Source: Chitinophaga sp. CF118
GTDB taxonomy: Bacteria > Bacteroidota > Bacteroidia > Chitinophagales > Chitinophagaceae
Assembly: GCF_900112615.1 (NCBI RefSeq)
Contig: NZ_FOMK01000007.1
Location: 62,001 to 126,000 of the forward strand
Reading direction: 5' to 3'
Length of the DNA: 64,000 nucleotides
This document shows positions 35,948 to 47,900 of this stretch, one piece after another. The stretch's first letter is position 1. Each line of letters begins with the position of its first letter. Below the pieces are notes generated by a model. It saw only the letters and a list, made by a program, of their open reading frames with translations, did no database searches and was not told where the DNA came from. Both the position numbers and the translations under genes were made by a program.

Positions 35948-38900
35948 ATGGAAAGAGCACAGGAAATATCCGGAAAAACTCTCTGTAACAGAGGTTACGC
36001 ATTGAATCTGCCCCAGATGCATTGGGGTGGGATGTCCGAAAACTGGTTATTGAAGGAGTTGGGGGATATGCATTGGGCAATGATTGCCGAGGGCTTAGGA
36101 GTGAAATCGGGCGATCTGGTGAATGGCAATGGAGAAAGGCTCTATGCAAGTTTTGTACGTTTGCGCTGGGAGAGCAATGCTAGTTTATTTTCTTTCAAAG
36201 AAAACCAGGATATATCCCTGAATGGCGAATTGTCGCGCTATGGGAGTAAAATGTTCTTCAGTGACACTGAGGTCACCTGTTCCGATAAAAAAATAAAGGC
36301 ATCCTTAATGTCCGTTTTTTCTACACTAAAAGGAGGTGATAATAAGGAGCTTAAAATAGGAACACCATTGGCGTCCGACTCCAATAAAATCAATGCATAC
36401 AGTGAGCTTCCGAAATTTGCAAAGGAATATATCAGAACCAAATCGGAATTATCTACGCCTACTGATAAATTTAAAGACATACGCATCGACCTGGCAGGAA
36501 CGTCCTTCCCGCTGGATTCGAAAACAATATATACCCGCGACTATAAAATTGAACCCGTTGATGACGTAAATGGTGTGGGACTACTCTATTTTGCTTCTTT
36601 TTCCAAGATATGTGATAAATGTGAACGACCCTATTTCCATGAGCTGAATAAAGCCAATGAAAAAATGGAAGACTGGGCGTATAATGCCTCCTGCATAGCA
36701 CGCGATATTTTTTATTTTGGCAATGCCAACGCTGAAGACGAATTAATCTATAATCTTGATAGTTGTCAGTTTGTTGGTGAGAATAAAATTGAATTAGTTT
36801 CCTCACTTTATCGTAAGGGGGATGGTCACTTAATCGGTAAAATCTTCACTATTAAGGAACTTTCTGAATCGATAAAAAACAAGGTTAATTCTCTTCCTTC
36901 CCCGTTACCACACCAAAAGGAAGTAGGGGAAAATACAGGACATAACCGCGAAAATATAACTAAGTCGATCCTTGATTTCCTCTCCTCTATGGTGGGAGTA
37001 GAACATATGACGGAGGTGACGGATTTACGGCTTCTTGGATTAGAGTCGGTCATATTTATGGAGCTTTCCGAACATTTAAGCAACACCTTCGGGATACAAA
37101 GTAATCCCAGCAGGTTTTATGGTCTATCCACGGTAAAGGATATCGTAGATTATGTACTGCAAGGGTCGGGACAGGCTATTGAAGAAGAAAAGAGTTCTTC
37201 CACAACGAAACGGGTTAAAAACACAAATCCGCCAGATCCGGATGCTATCGCCATCATCGGCACCTCCTTTCGCATGCCTGGGGCAGCTAATAAGGAGGAA
37301 CTCTGGGAAATGCTGATAACAGGAAAATCGGCTATAGGAGAACGGCCTAAAGAAAGATGGACCTGGCCTGAATGGCTCCGCCTGAATACTACTGACAAAG
37401 GAATCGATCGCGGCGGCTACCTGAAAGATATTGACAAGTTTGACGCTTCTTTTTTCAGGATCTCTCCCCGGGAGGCAGAATTGATGGACCCTCAGCAAAG
37501 ATTACTACTGGAGCTTACCTGGGAATTATTAGAAGAAGCAGGATACAAAGCATCTGCAGTAAGAGGGAGTAAAACAGGAGTCTACATCGGTGCCAGCGGT
37601 AGCGATTATGAGTTATTATTAAGAGAACAAACGGGACAGGAAACCCTAACAGGTACAGGTACTTCTCCTGCCTTAATGGCCAATAGAATATCCTACTTCT
37701 TTGATTTTAACGGACCAAGCCTTCAGATAGATACGGCTTGCTCTTCGTCATTAGTAGCCCTTCATGAAGCCGTGAATGCCATAAGGTCTGGTGACTGCAC
37801 CCAGGCCATAGCAGGGGCTATTCATTTGATGTGCCATTCCTCAAGGAGCTTAGCTTATCATCACTCTAATATGCTAAGTGTGGATGGTAAATGCCAGACT
37901 TTTGACGATAAGGCGAATGGATATGTAAGAGCTGAAGGTTCGGTTCTGTTATTCCTGAAACCATTGACAAAGGCAATAGAAGATGGAGATTATATTCATG
38001 GAATCATTAAAAGCACAGCGGTTAACCATGGAGGACAATCCGGAGGTTTGACCGTTCCCAACCCGGAAAAGCAACGCCAATTAGTAGAAGACGCTTATAA
38101 GAAGGCAGAAATAGATATTACTACCGTCAATTACATAGAAGTTCATGGTACAGGCACCAGCCTGGGAGACCCTATAGAAGTAGCCGGATTAACGGCGGCA
38201 TTTAAAAACTTACGGGCAGATATGCCTGGCAATAAATCATTGCCGGCACCCTGGTGCGGGCTAGGTTCCATAAAAACGAATGTTGGCCATTTAGAAGCGG
38301 CTTCAGGTATGGCAGGCATAATGAAAGTTTTACTGTCAATGGAACACAGGCAACTGCCACCGACTATAAACTTTAAGAACCTAAATACTAAGATAGAATT
38401 AGAAGGTAGCCCCTTTCATATTCAAAACGAGCCCGGGCCCTGGCAGCCAGTACTTCCTGATGAATCATTAAGAGCAGGAGTAAGCAGCTTTGGAATAGGA
38501 GGTGCCAATGGACATGTAGTATTAGAATCATTTTATAAGGAGAAAAAAAATGCAGGAGAAAATGCAGGTCCTTACCTTTTTGTATTGTCTGCCAGGAATA
38601 GTGAAAGATTAAAGGATTATGTAAGGTTGATTGTGGAGTACATCGGAAAAAAAGCGGATATAAATCCATCCTCTCTGTCTTATACCATGCAAACTACAAG
38701 AGAAGAGATGGAAGAGCGTTTAGCCGTCGTATACCAGGATTTAAATGAATTAAAAAGCAGCCTTAGCGAATATATTAACGAATCTTCTTTGCATCTCTAC
38801 ACGGGAAATATAAAGAGAGATATAAAATCAATTGAGATCTTCCGTCAGGATCGGGCAATAATAAAAGAATGGCTGAATACAAAACAGCTACAAAATATTG

Positions 38901-41900
38901 CAAAATACTGGTGTTATGGTGCAACATTCGATTGGTCTTTGCTCTACCCTGATAATATACCCGATAGGATCAGCTTACCAACTTATCCATTTGCCAGGGA
39001 ACGGTATTGGATACCCGAAATGGAAACGCGGGAAAAACATGATGATAGCAGCCGGTTACATCCACTATTACATTACAACAGTTCTACTTTAAAAGAGCAA
39101 AAATATACCAGTATATACACTGGCAGTGAATCTTTCCTGTCCGATCACAAAGTGCGGGAAGAAAAGGTGCTGCCCGGCGTTGCCTATCTGGAATTAGCCA
39201 GGGAAGCCGGAGCCCGGTCAACAGGGGAAAAGATCAACTGGTTGAAAGATGTAACCTGGCTAAGTCCGATACGAGTAAACGAAATACCTGAAAAAGTAAG
39301 CATCTGCCTTTATTCATCCGGGGAAGAAGTAGGTTACGAGGTTTATAGAGAGAATGGCGGGCAGGAGCAGGTGAGCAGCCAGGGAAAACTCAGTACAAAA
39401 ATGCAACAGGCACCAGAACGCCAGAATCCGGAGGCAATACGGCAAAGGCTATTCCATACAAAGGAGCATGAAACCTGTTACAGCTTATTTAAAGCAATGG
39501 GCCTTGATTACGGAAAGAGTTTCCGCGGGATAGAAAAGCTTTATTACAGTGAAGAAGAAGCCTTGTCCAGGATCAGTTTACCCAATGAAGATGGTTATAT
39601 ACTGAACCCTGGCATACTGGATAGCGCTTTGCAAACCTGCATAGGCCTGGGTTTTGCGAAAGGTGATCAAGTCCTGTCACTTCCCTTTAGCGTAAGGGAA
39701 GTCAATATATACCAGGACCTGCCAAAGACGATCTGGTGTTATGCAAGAAAAAGCAAGAACAATAAAGCAAACGGTAAAGTAGTCAGTTATGATATTGATC
39801 TGCTTAATAATAATGGAGAGGTGTTACTCAGTTTTAGAGACTTTGTTATGTTGCCTTTGGATAGCCTTTCAAAAAAGACATTTGCTCATTTATATAGTAA
39901 CAGCTGGCAATTGTCGGAACAGGTAACGAGCAGTCATGAGGAAACAAACGCTACCCAACTTGTACTTTTAGCAGGCGCCCCTTCAGGCTTGGCCGATAAA
40001 CTCACTGAAACATTGCAGGTAGAAGTAAGGGCTATTAACCAGGAAACGACGGAAGCCTGTTTTATGAACTTGCTGGAAACAGTAAAAGAAAAATTAAAAA
40101 CGAAAGAGCCTGCGAACATAATGGTAGTTTGCCAAAGTGCAGACTATATAGACTATGGTTTTGTATCTGGATTGTTAAAGACAGCTACGCGGGAAAACCC
40201 AAAAATAACAGGGAAAATCATAGTTGTGGAAAGTTTATCTGTCCGTGATCTGGAAGAGCTTACTAAGATCCTCGAATCTGAGCAGCGAACAATGGAGACA
40301 GAAGTGAGATATAGTGGTGGAAACAGAGAAGTCAAAACTTTACAATCTGTTTCAGGCATAATAAACATGAGCATCAAAGAAGGTGGAGTATATTTAATAA
40401 CAGGCGGCGCAGGGGGCTTAGGAAGAATTTTTGCGGAGCACATCAGTAAAACCAAAAACACGAAGCTCATCCTCACCGGAAGAAGTGAGCTCAAAGAATC
40501 GATCTTAGAAATACCTGGTGCAATATACTACCGCTGTGATGTAAGCAATAAAGACGAAGTGTTTTCTTTAATTAAAACGATCAAAGAAAAATACCAGAAA
40601 CTGGATGGGATTATTCATAGCGCAGGAGTTATCCGCGATAGTTTTATCATCAAAAAGACAGCCGTAGAAGTCACGGAAGTATTCTCTCCCAAAATAGCGG
40701 GTGTCAGGAATCTGGATGAGGCCACAAAAGAAGAAGCACTGGATTTTATGGTATTCTTCTCATCCATATCGGGCATATTGGGCAATACAGGTCAGGCCGA
40801 TTATGCCTCCGCCAATGCTTACCTGGATAACTATGCCCATCATCGCGAGGAACTAAGGATAAGAGGGAAAAGGCAAGGCAAAACGCTTAGTATTAACTGG
40901 CCGCTATGGAAGGAGGGAGGTATGCAGGTAGATCCGGCATCTGCCCAATACCTGGAAACGCAGTGGGGTATGCTGCCATTGCCTGCAGAAGAAGGGATCA
41001 AAGCATTTGAAGCGTTACTTGGCAGCACCATTAGCCAGGGAATAGTAGCCTTTGGATCAGGAGAAAAAATATCCAGAGTACTACTCAATAAAGGCGAAAA
41101 AACACAACAGAAAGCGCCTTTAAAAGATACAGGCAACAGTAAATCTGCAATAGAGGCAATATTGATAGAAATGTGTTCCGCTCTACTTAAGCTGAGCAAA
41201 GAAAATCTGGACACTGAAACTGATTTTTCGGAATATGGGGTAGACTCTATAATGATGATGAAGATCCTCAATATGCTGGAAGCAAGGTTTGAAATAGCCA
41301 TGGAGCCTACCGCTATTGTAAGTTATCCCACCATATCCTTACTGGCAGGATACCTGGAAGAAGAAAAATCACTAACGTTAAAAGAGTCCACACCAATTAA
41401 GGACAACGAAAACAATATAGCGCCTGCCATACAAATACGACCAGAGCGTCCCCGCTTTGGAAGAAGTTCGAAGAATAGTGGGAAAGTGGCTATTATTGGC
41501 ATGTCTTGCAAACTACCGGAATCAGATAATCTTGATGAGTATTGGCAGAATTTACGATTGGGGAAAGATCTGATCAGCGAAACACCGACAAACAGATGGG
41601 ATGCCTCAAATTATTATTCGGCAAACACAACTCCTGGCAAAACCTACACCACAAAAGGAGGATTCTTAAAAACTCCGGGATTGTTTGATGCCCGTTATTT
41701 TAAGATAAGTGATGAAGAAGCCATAGCGATAGATCCCCAACAGCGGATCATACTGGAACTTAGCAGGGATTTGTTATCCCATGCCGGGTATAGGAAAGAG
41801 GAGTTGGCGAATACAAAAACCGGTGTATACATTGGCGCAAAGGATAACAATTACCTCCGCAATAATTATCATCTCCTGCCGGCAGGAACTCACCAGCATA

Positions 41901-44900
41901 CAGTTGTGAATAGCATCAGCAATATGATTGCGGCGAGGGTTTCTGACTTTTATGATCTGAAAGGAACCAGCCAGGTGATTGATACAGCTTGTTCCAGTTC
42001 GCTGGTAGCTATTCATCAGGCCTGTGATGATATCCTGAATGGAAAAACAACGATGGCCATAGCAGGAGGCGTATCGATCATGGTGGATGTATTCGGTCAT
42101 ATAGGATTTAGCCAGGCCGAAGTATTATCCAGGGATGGAAGATGTTATGTTTTCGATGAACGGGCAGCCGGGTTTGTGATGGGAGAAGGTGCAGGCCTTC
42201 TTATGCTGAAAGATTACGATCAGGCCCTGGCAGACGGGGACCGGATAATTGGTATCGTTACAGGATCCTCGGTTAACAATGACGGGCAAACGATGGGATT
42301 GACCGTGCCCAATAAGGAAGGGCAAAAAGAAGTGATCAAAGAGACACTGGAAAAGGCTGGAATATCACCTGAAGAGATCACTTATTATGAAGCGCATGGC
42401 ACCGGCACCTTGTTAGGCGATCCGATAGAAATTAAAGCGGCCACAGAAGTATATAGAGCAAGTACTGCTAATAAGCAATACTGTGCCATAGGCTCCGTTA
42501 AGAGCAATCTTGGTCATACGATGATGGCAGCAGGCGTAACAGGGTTGATAAAAATCCTGCTGCAAATGGAACATAATCAACTGGCACCCACCTTGCATTG
42601 TGAAAGCCTGCATCCCCGGTTTAAGTTTGAGGAATCTCCCTTTTATCCTAATACAAAGCTCAGGGAATGGAATGCAGACAAGAAAATAGCTGCCATATCC
42701 AGTTTTGGATTCGGGGGAACTAATTGCCATATGGTGATAGAAAAACCAGCAGCCGGCAACACATTAATAAAAAGGGCAGCTCTCCCGGTAGAAAGGTTGT
42801 CCAATAATTCATATTGGCTGGGAACAGAAAATAATAACCCACTAAAAGAAGAAAGTCCAATAAAAGAAAAGATTATTTATGATGAACCGTTAATGCGGGA
42901 CCACCAGCTTTTTGGCAAACAAGTCCTGATGGGAGTAGCACACCTGGCCATGAGTATTGACACTGGATTTAGACAATATCCCGGAAAGGCATTGAGACTT
43001 GAAAAGGTATTATTCTCTAATCCACTGGTGCTGGTACCAGGAGAAATAGCCCAGTTAAAGAGTATCACAGATCCGGCATCTAATCGTGTTAGCGTTGAAT
43101 ATGAAATAGACGGGAAAGTAAACATATCCTCTACGTGTGAGTTGAATCAATTCTTAGCAACCGAAGATAAAATGGATGTTGCTAAACTAAAAAAAGATAG
43201 CGTTAAAGAACTGGAGGCAGAACAATTTTATGTTCATAGGGATCAGTCCTGTTATGGATCCACTTTAAGGACTGTTCAAAAAGTCTGGTATCTGCCAAAC
43301 GGAGATTTGCTGGCGTCGCTTCGGGTAAGTGATGAGCAATTGAAGCATACACAAACTTTTACCATTCATCCTGCACTATTGGATGGAGCCCACGTAGCCA
43401 GTACATTGTGTCTGCACCGGGATATCGAAAAGTCAGTTAATAATCACTGGCCGCCACTTATGATAAAAGCAGTGGAAGTTATGGGTGATTCCTCCGGTTT
43501 CATTTTGCAGGATTACTACTGTTATATTTCACCTGTTAAAAGTAATGCTCAGATAGCCGAATTTAATATTAAGATATTAAACCCGGATGGCGCCACAGTC
43601 GTTCATATGCCAGGCTTTACAACTAAATCAGTACCTGACCCGGCGAGCCTGTTTGGCGAAAAAACTTCAAAACCCATCTCCTCACCAGCAAACCATGATA
43701 TGCAGATTACTTCATACCTACAAAATAAAATTGGAGAGGTTTTGCGCAAACCTCAAACAGAGATTTCAGTAGCGCAAAATTTCATGGATATGGGCCTGAA
43801 TTCCGGCCAGATGATTGGCATATCTCAACAAATAGAAAAGGAGTTGGACATAGAATTATATCCCACACTCTTTTTTGAATATCAGAATATAGAGGATTTA
43901 GTAGGTTATTTTAATAGCGATCATGCAGGGAAATTAGCAGAGAAATTTGGGAAGAACAATGGAGAAATATTACAGGAAATAATTCCGGAAGCAGGGAAAC
44001 CTCTACCGGTTGAACAAAAAAGTTCTACCCCGGAAAAGGCAGTATTCAAACATGAGGAAATATCCAGGAAAGTGGAACAGTCCAGGATGGAGGACATCGC
44101 CATTATAGGAATGAGTGGCTATCTTCCTCAATCTGCCGATTTAACAGAGTTTTGGGATCACATTCAGGCTGGCAGAGATTTGGTCACAGAAATCCCGGAG
44201 GGTCACTGGGATTATAAACCGTGGTTTGACGAAAACCGGGAAGCTGCTAATAAGACGTACAGCAAATGGGGAGGTTTTCTCAAAGACATAGACAAGTTTG
44301 ATCCGCTGTTCTTTGGTATTGCACCACTACAGGCAACATGGATGGATCCCCAGTTAAGGTTGTTACTGCAGTCAACTTACCACACATTTGAAGATGCAGG
44401 TGTGGTAAATGAAATAAAAGGAAGCCGTACCGGCGTATACGTGGGAAGTTGTTTTCATGAATATTGGGATGAGATAGTGCGGGCACAAACATCTATTAGT
44501 GATTACCAGCATACCAGCAGTATTATGTCCGGTTTATCTGCCAGTGTTTCTTATCATTTTGATTTACAGGGAGCCTCTGTACCACTGGATAATGCCTGTG
44601 CGTCATCGCTTACAGCTTTACACCTGGGGTGCCAGGCAATCCGTAACGGAGAAATAGATACAGCAGTTATAGGAGGATTGAATGTTCTGTTAAGTCCCCT
44701 GCATTACGTTTATTTTTCAAGAATGCAGGCATTGTCACCAACAGGAAGATGTCACACATTTGATAAAAAAGCAGATGGCTATGTACCTGGAGAAGGAGTT
44801 GTTTCCATATTGATCAAACCATTATCCAAAGCGATAGCAGATGGTAACAAAATTCATGGCATTATCAAAGGCAGTGCAATCAATCATGTGGGGAAATCCA

Positions 44901-47900
44901 ATAATCCTACTTCTCCGCGACCTGAACTTCAAACGAGGTTATTAATCGATGCCTGGAATGCAGCAGGCATAAACCCGGAAAGCATCAGTTATTTAGAGGC
45001 CCACGGCACTGGTACAGGGCTGGGAGATCCCATTGAGATCAATGCATTAAAACGCGCCTTTAAGCAATATACTGATAAAGAAGGCTTTTGCACCATCGGC
45101 TCTACCAAGGCTCATGCAGGCCATTTGGAAGCCGCGGCAGGGTTAACAAGTGTGATCAAGGTGCTGCTTATGATGAAACACAGGACCATTCCTGCGATGC
45201 CTAATTTTGAGGAGCTGAATCCGTATATCAAAATAGACGGTTCTCCTTTCATAATCAATAGAAGTAATGAGCCCTGGAAATCTGATAAACCATTAATAGC
45301 CGGCGTGAGCTCCTTTGGCATGACAGGAAATAATGCGCACGTTGTGATAGAAGAATATCAATCAAAGGACATAACCGCATATAGCAGCTCATCACCAGTT
45401 ATCATACTCTTATCAGCCAGGGACAAAGACAGACTTAAAGCGATTGCAGGTAATCTTAAGAATTACCTGCAATCGGACCCGGGAGTAAACCTTCACGATA
45501 TAGCATACACGTTACAGACAAACAGGGAGTTTATGGACGAGCGACTGGCATTGGTAGCAAAAGACAAGGAAGAACTAACAACGCAACTCACAAGTTACCT
45601 CGAAGGGGAAACCAATCATCTCATTACAGGCAATATTAAAAAAGACAAATCCGACTTTCTGCTGGAAGGAGAAGCTGGCAAAGGGTACATTGAAATGGCT
45701 ATCAAGCACAAAGAAAGCAAATCTTTAGCCAGGCTATGGGTAAAAGGCATAAGCCTTGACTGGACTTTGCTTTACCCGGATCAGAAACCCAATAAGATCA
45801 GCTTACCGATGTATCCGTTTGCAAGGGAGCGGTATTGGATACCTCTATCGTCCGCAATCACATTACCTGCACCCCAAAAAAATATAAGCTTATTGACGGA
45901 AAGAGAATCTGTAGTTTTCACTGAAGGTTGGCAACCGATTACGCTAAAAGAAAATAGAAGCCGTCCTGGTAAAGTGTTGGTTTTGAGTGATGGCTCCAGT
46001 ATTGGTTTAATAAAGGAATTAGAAAGGGCATTTGATACAATCACTGTAGTTTCTCCGGGAATAGAATATCCTGGATATTTAAAAGATGTAGCTGGTTTAA
46101 TAGATCTCAGTGCACTGGAGAATGAAGCAGGCATCCGTTATGAATGGATTGGTTTGATCCAGAAATTGATCGAAAAGTCGGAAAGCCTGCCTTTGAAATT
46201 ATTGATAGTTAGTAACGGAACATCTGACGTTGAAAACTTAAAAGGAGCTGAACGATTTGGATTGTATCATATGCTTCAGGCAGAATATTCCAAGGTTGAC
46301 AGTCTTCATATTCACATCAACAGAGGGTTACAGGAGAAAGAACAGGGTAAGTTAATAATAGATGCTTATAATAGCCAGAATCAATACACAAACCTCAAAA
46401 ACCTTCAAGGCAGCTGGCATCATCCGGTATTGAAATCCATCATCTTAAGAAAACCGGCAGCCTTTTCTATCACTTACCCGGTATTGATTACCGGAGGCAC
46501 CAGAGGCATTGGTATGACCTGTGCCAAACATCTCGTGCTAAAGCATAATGTTACCAAACTAATTCTTCTGGGAAAAGATGAACTCCCTACCCGGGAAAGT
46601 TGGGAATCGATGAGAACAGAAGACAGCCCCTTGGGCAGAAAAATCAGCGACATTCTTTTCCTTGAGCAGGCAGGGGCCGATGTAATAGTATTAAACACCC
46701 CGCTATTGGATAAAGAAAGATTAAAGGCGTCTCTGGATGATGTGCAAAAGCTGTGGGGACCAATTAAAGGATTACTGCATTGTGCGGGTTACATAGATAC
46801 AGAGGATGCTGTCTTTATCAATAAAACGGTACAAAATATTGCAAATTTACAAATGCCCAAGGTGGCGGGACTGAACAATCTGCACGAGGCTCTCCGGGAA
46901 CAGGCGACTGAATTTGCAATCCTCTTCTCTTCTATATCGGCCCTCGTACCAATGTTGGCCGCTGGCTTTAGCGATTATGCCATGGCTAATAGTTATATGG
47001 ATCATTTTGCTGTGTATCAGCGATCCCAAGGGTATAACTATACAAGTATTCAATGGCCTAGCTGGAAAGAAACAGGAATGGGTGAGGTGAAAGGAGGGGC
47101 TTATGAAGATTTGGGGCAGTTATCAATCACAAATAAGGAAGCCCTGGAGATCCTTGATGCTGTTATATCCGACAGAGGATTGCCGGCTCTTATTTTCCCG
47201 GCAGTGTATGAGCCCTCTAAATTTGATAAGGATACTTTATTAATGATTCCGGGAAAAGGAATTCCGGCTGAGTATTCCGCAGTCAGGGCAAATGTTCTGC
47301 CCGATGCCGGTGACTGGCTAAAAGAACTGGTAAGTAACGTGCTGGGAATGCAGGCGCAAGACCTGGATATGGACACAGCATTGCAGGAGTATGGCGTAGA
47401 TTCTATTACTCTGTCACTATTGGTTAAACGATTGGAAACTAAAATAGCGGATGTACGTATATCCCCCACAGTGATTTTAGAGAACCCCACTATCAGACTG
47501 TTGAGTGACTATTTAAAAGAACATTATTCCAAAGAGTTATCCGGGCTTTTAAATAAATCAGATGACCTAGTATCTGCAGAAAGAGAGCCCCGGAGTTATA
47601 CAAAACAATCAATCAGTAATACGGAAAGCGAAACCAGGCGGAATATACCTGATCAAAGAAAACCTGATAATACCCGGATTGCTGTTATTGGAATGGCCTG
47701 TCATTTTCCGGATGCAGATAACCTATCAGCGTATTGGGAGAACCTGAAACAGGGCAAAGACAGCATCAGGGAGGTTCCTGAAAGTCGTTGGGCTATTGAG
47801 GATCACTATGATGCCGAAGGTAAAACAAACGGCAAGAGTATTAGTAAATGGGGCGCATTTCTGAACCGGATAGAAGACTTTGACCCGGCTTATTTCGGAA

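Noticed and set aside
39140..39180. DH1 and DH5 as inactive because the motif Gly is replaced (HKVREEKVLP and HKVREEKIFP)
   Set aside because: The catalytic His, the Pro and the second-motif Asp are intact; Gly substitution alone is seen in working trans-AT dehydratases.
42395..42560. KS2 and KS6 as condensation-incompetent KS0 domains, as expected for double-bond shift modules
   Set aside because: Both keep the active Cys, HGTGT and the GH of NLGH, so loss of condensation cannot be claimed from motifs alone.
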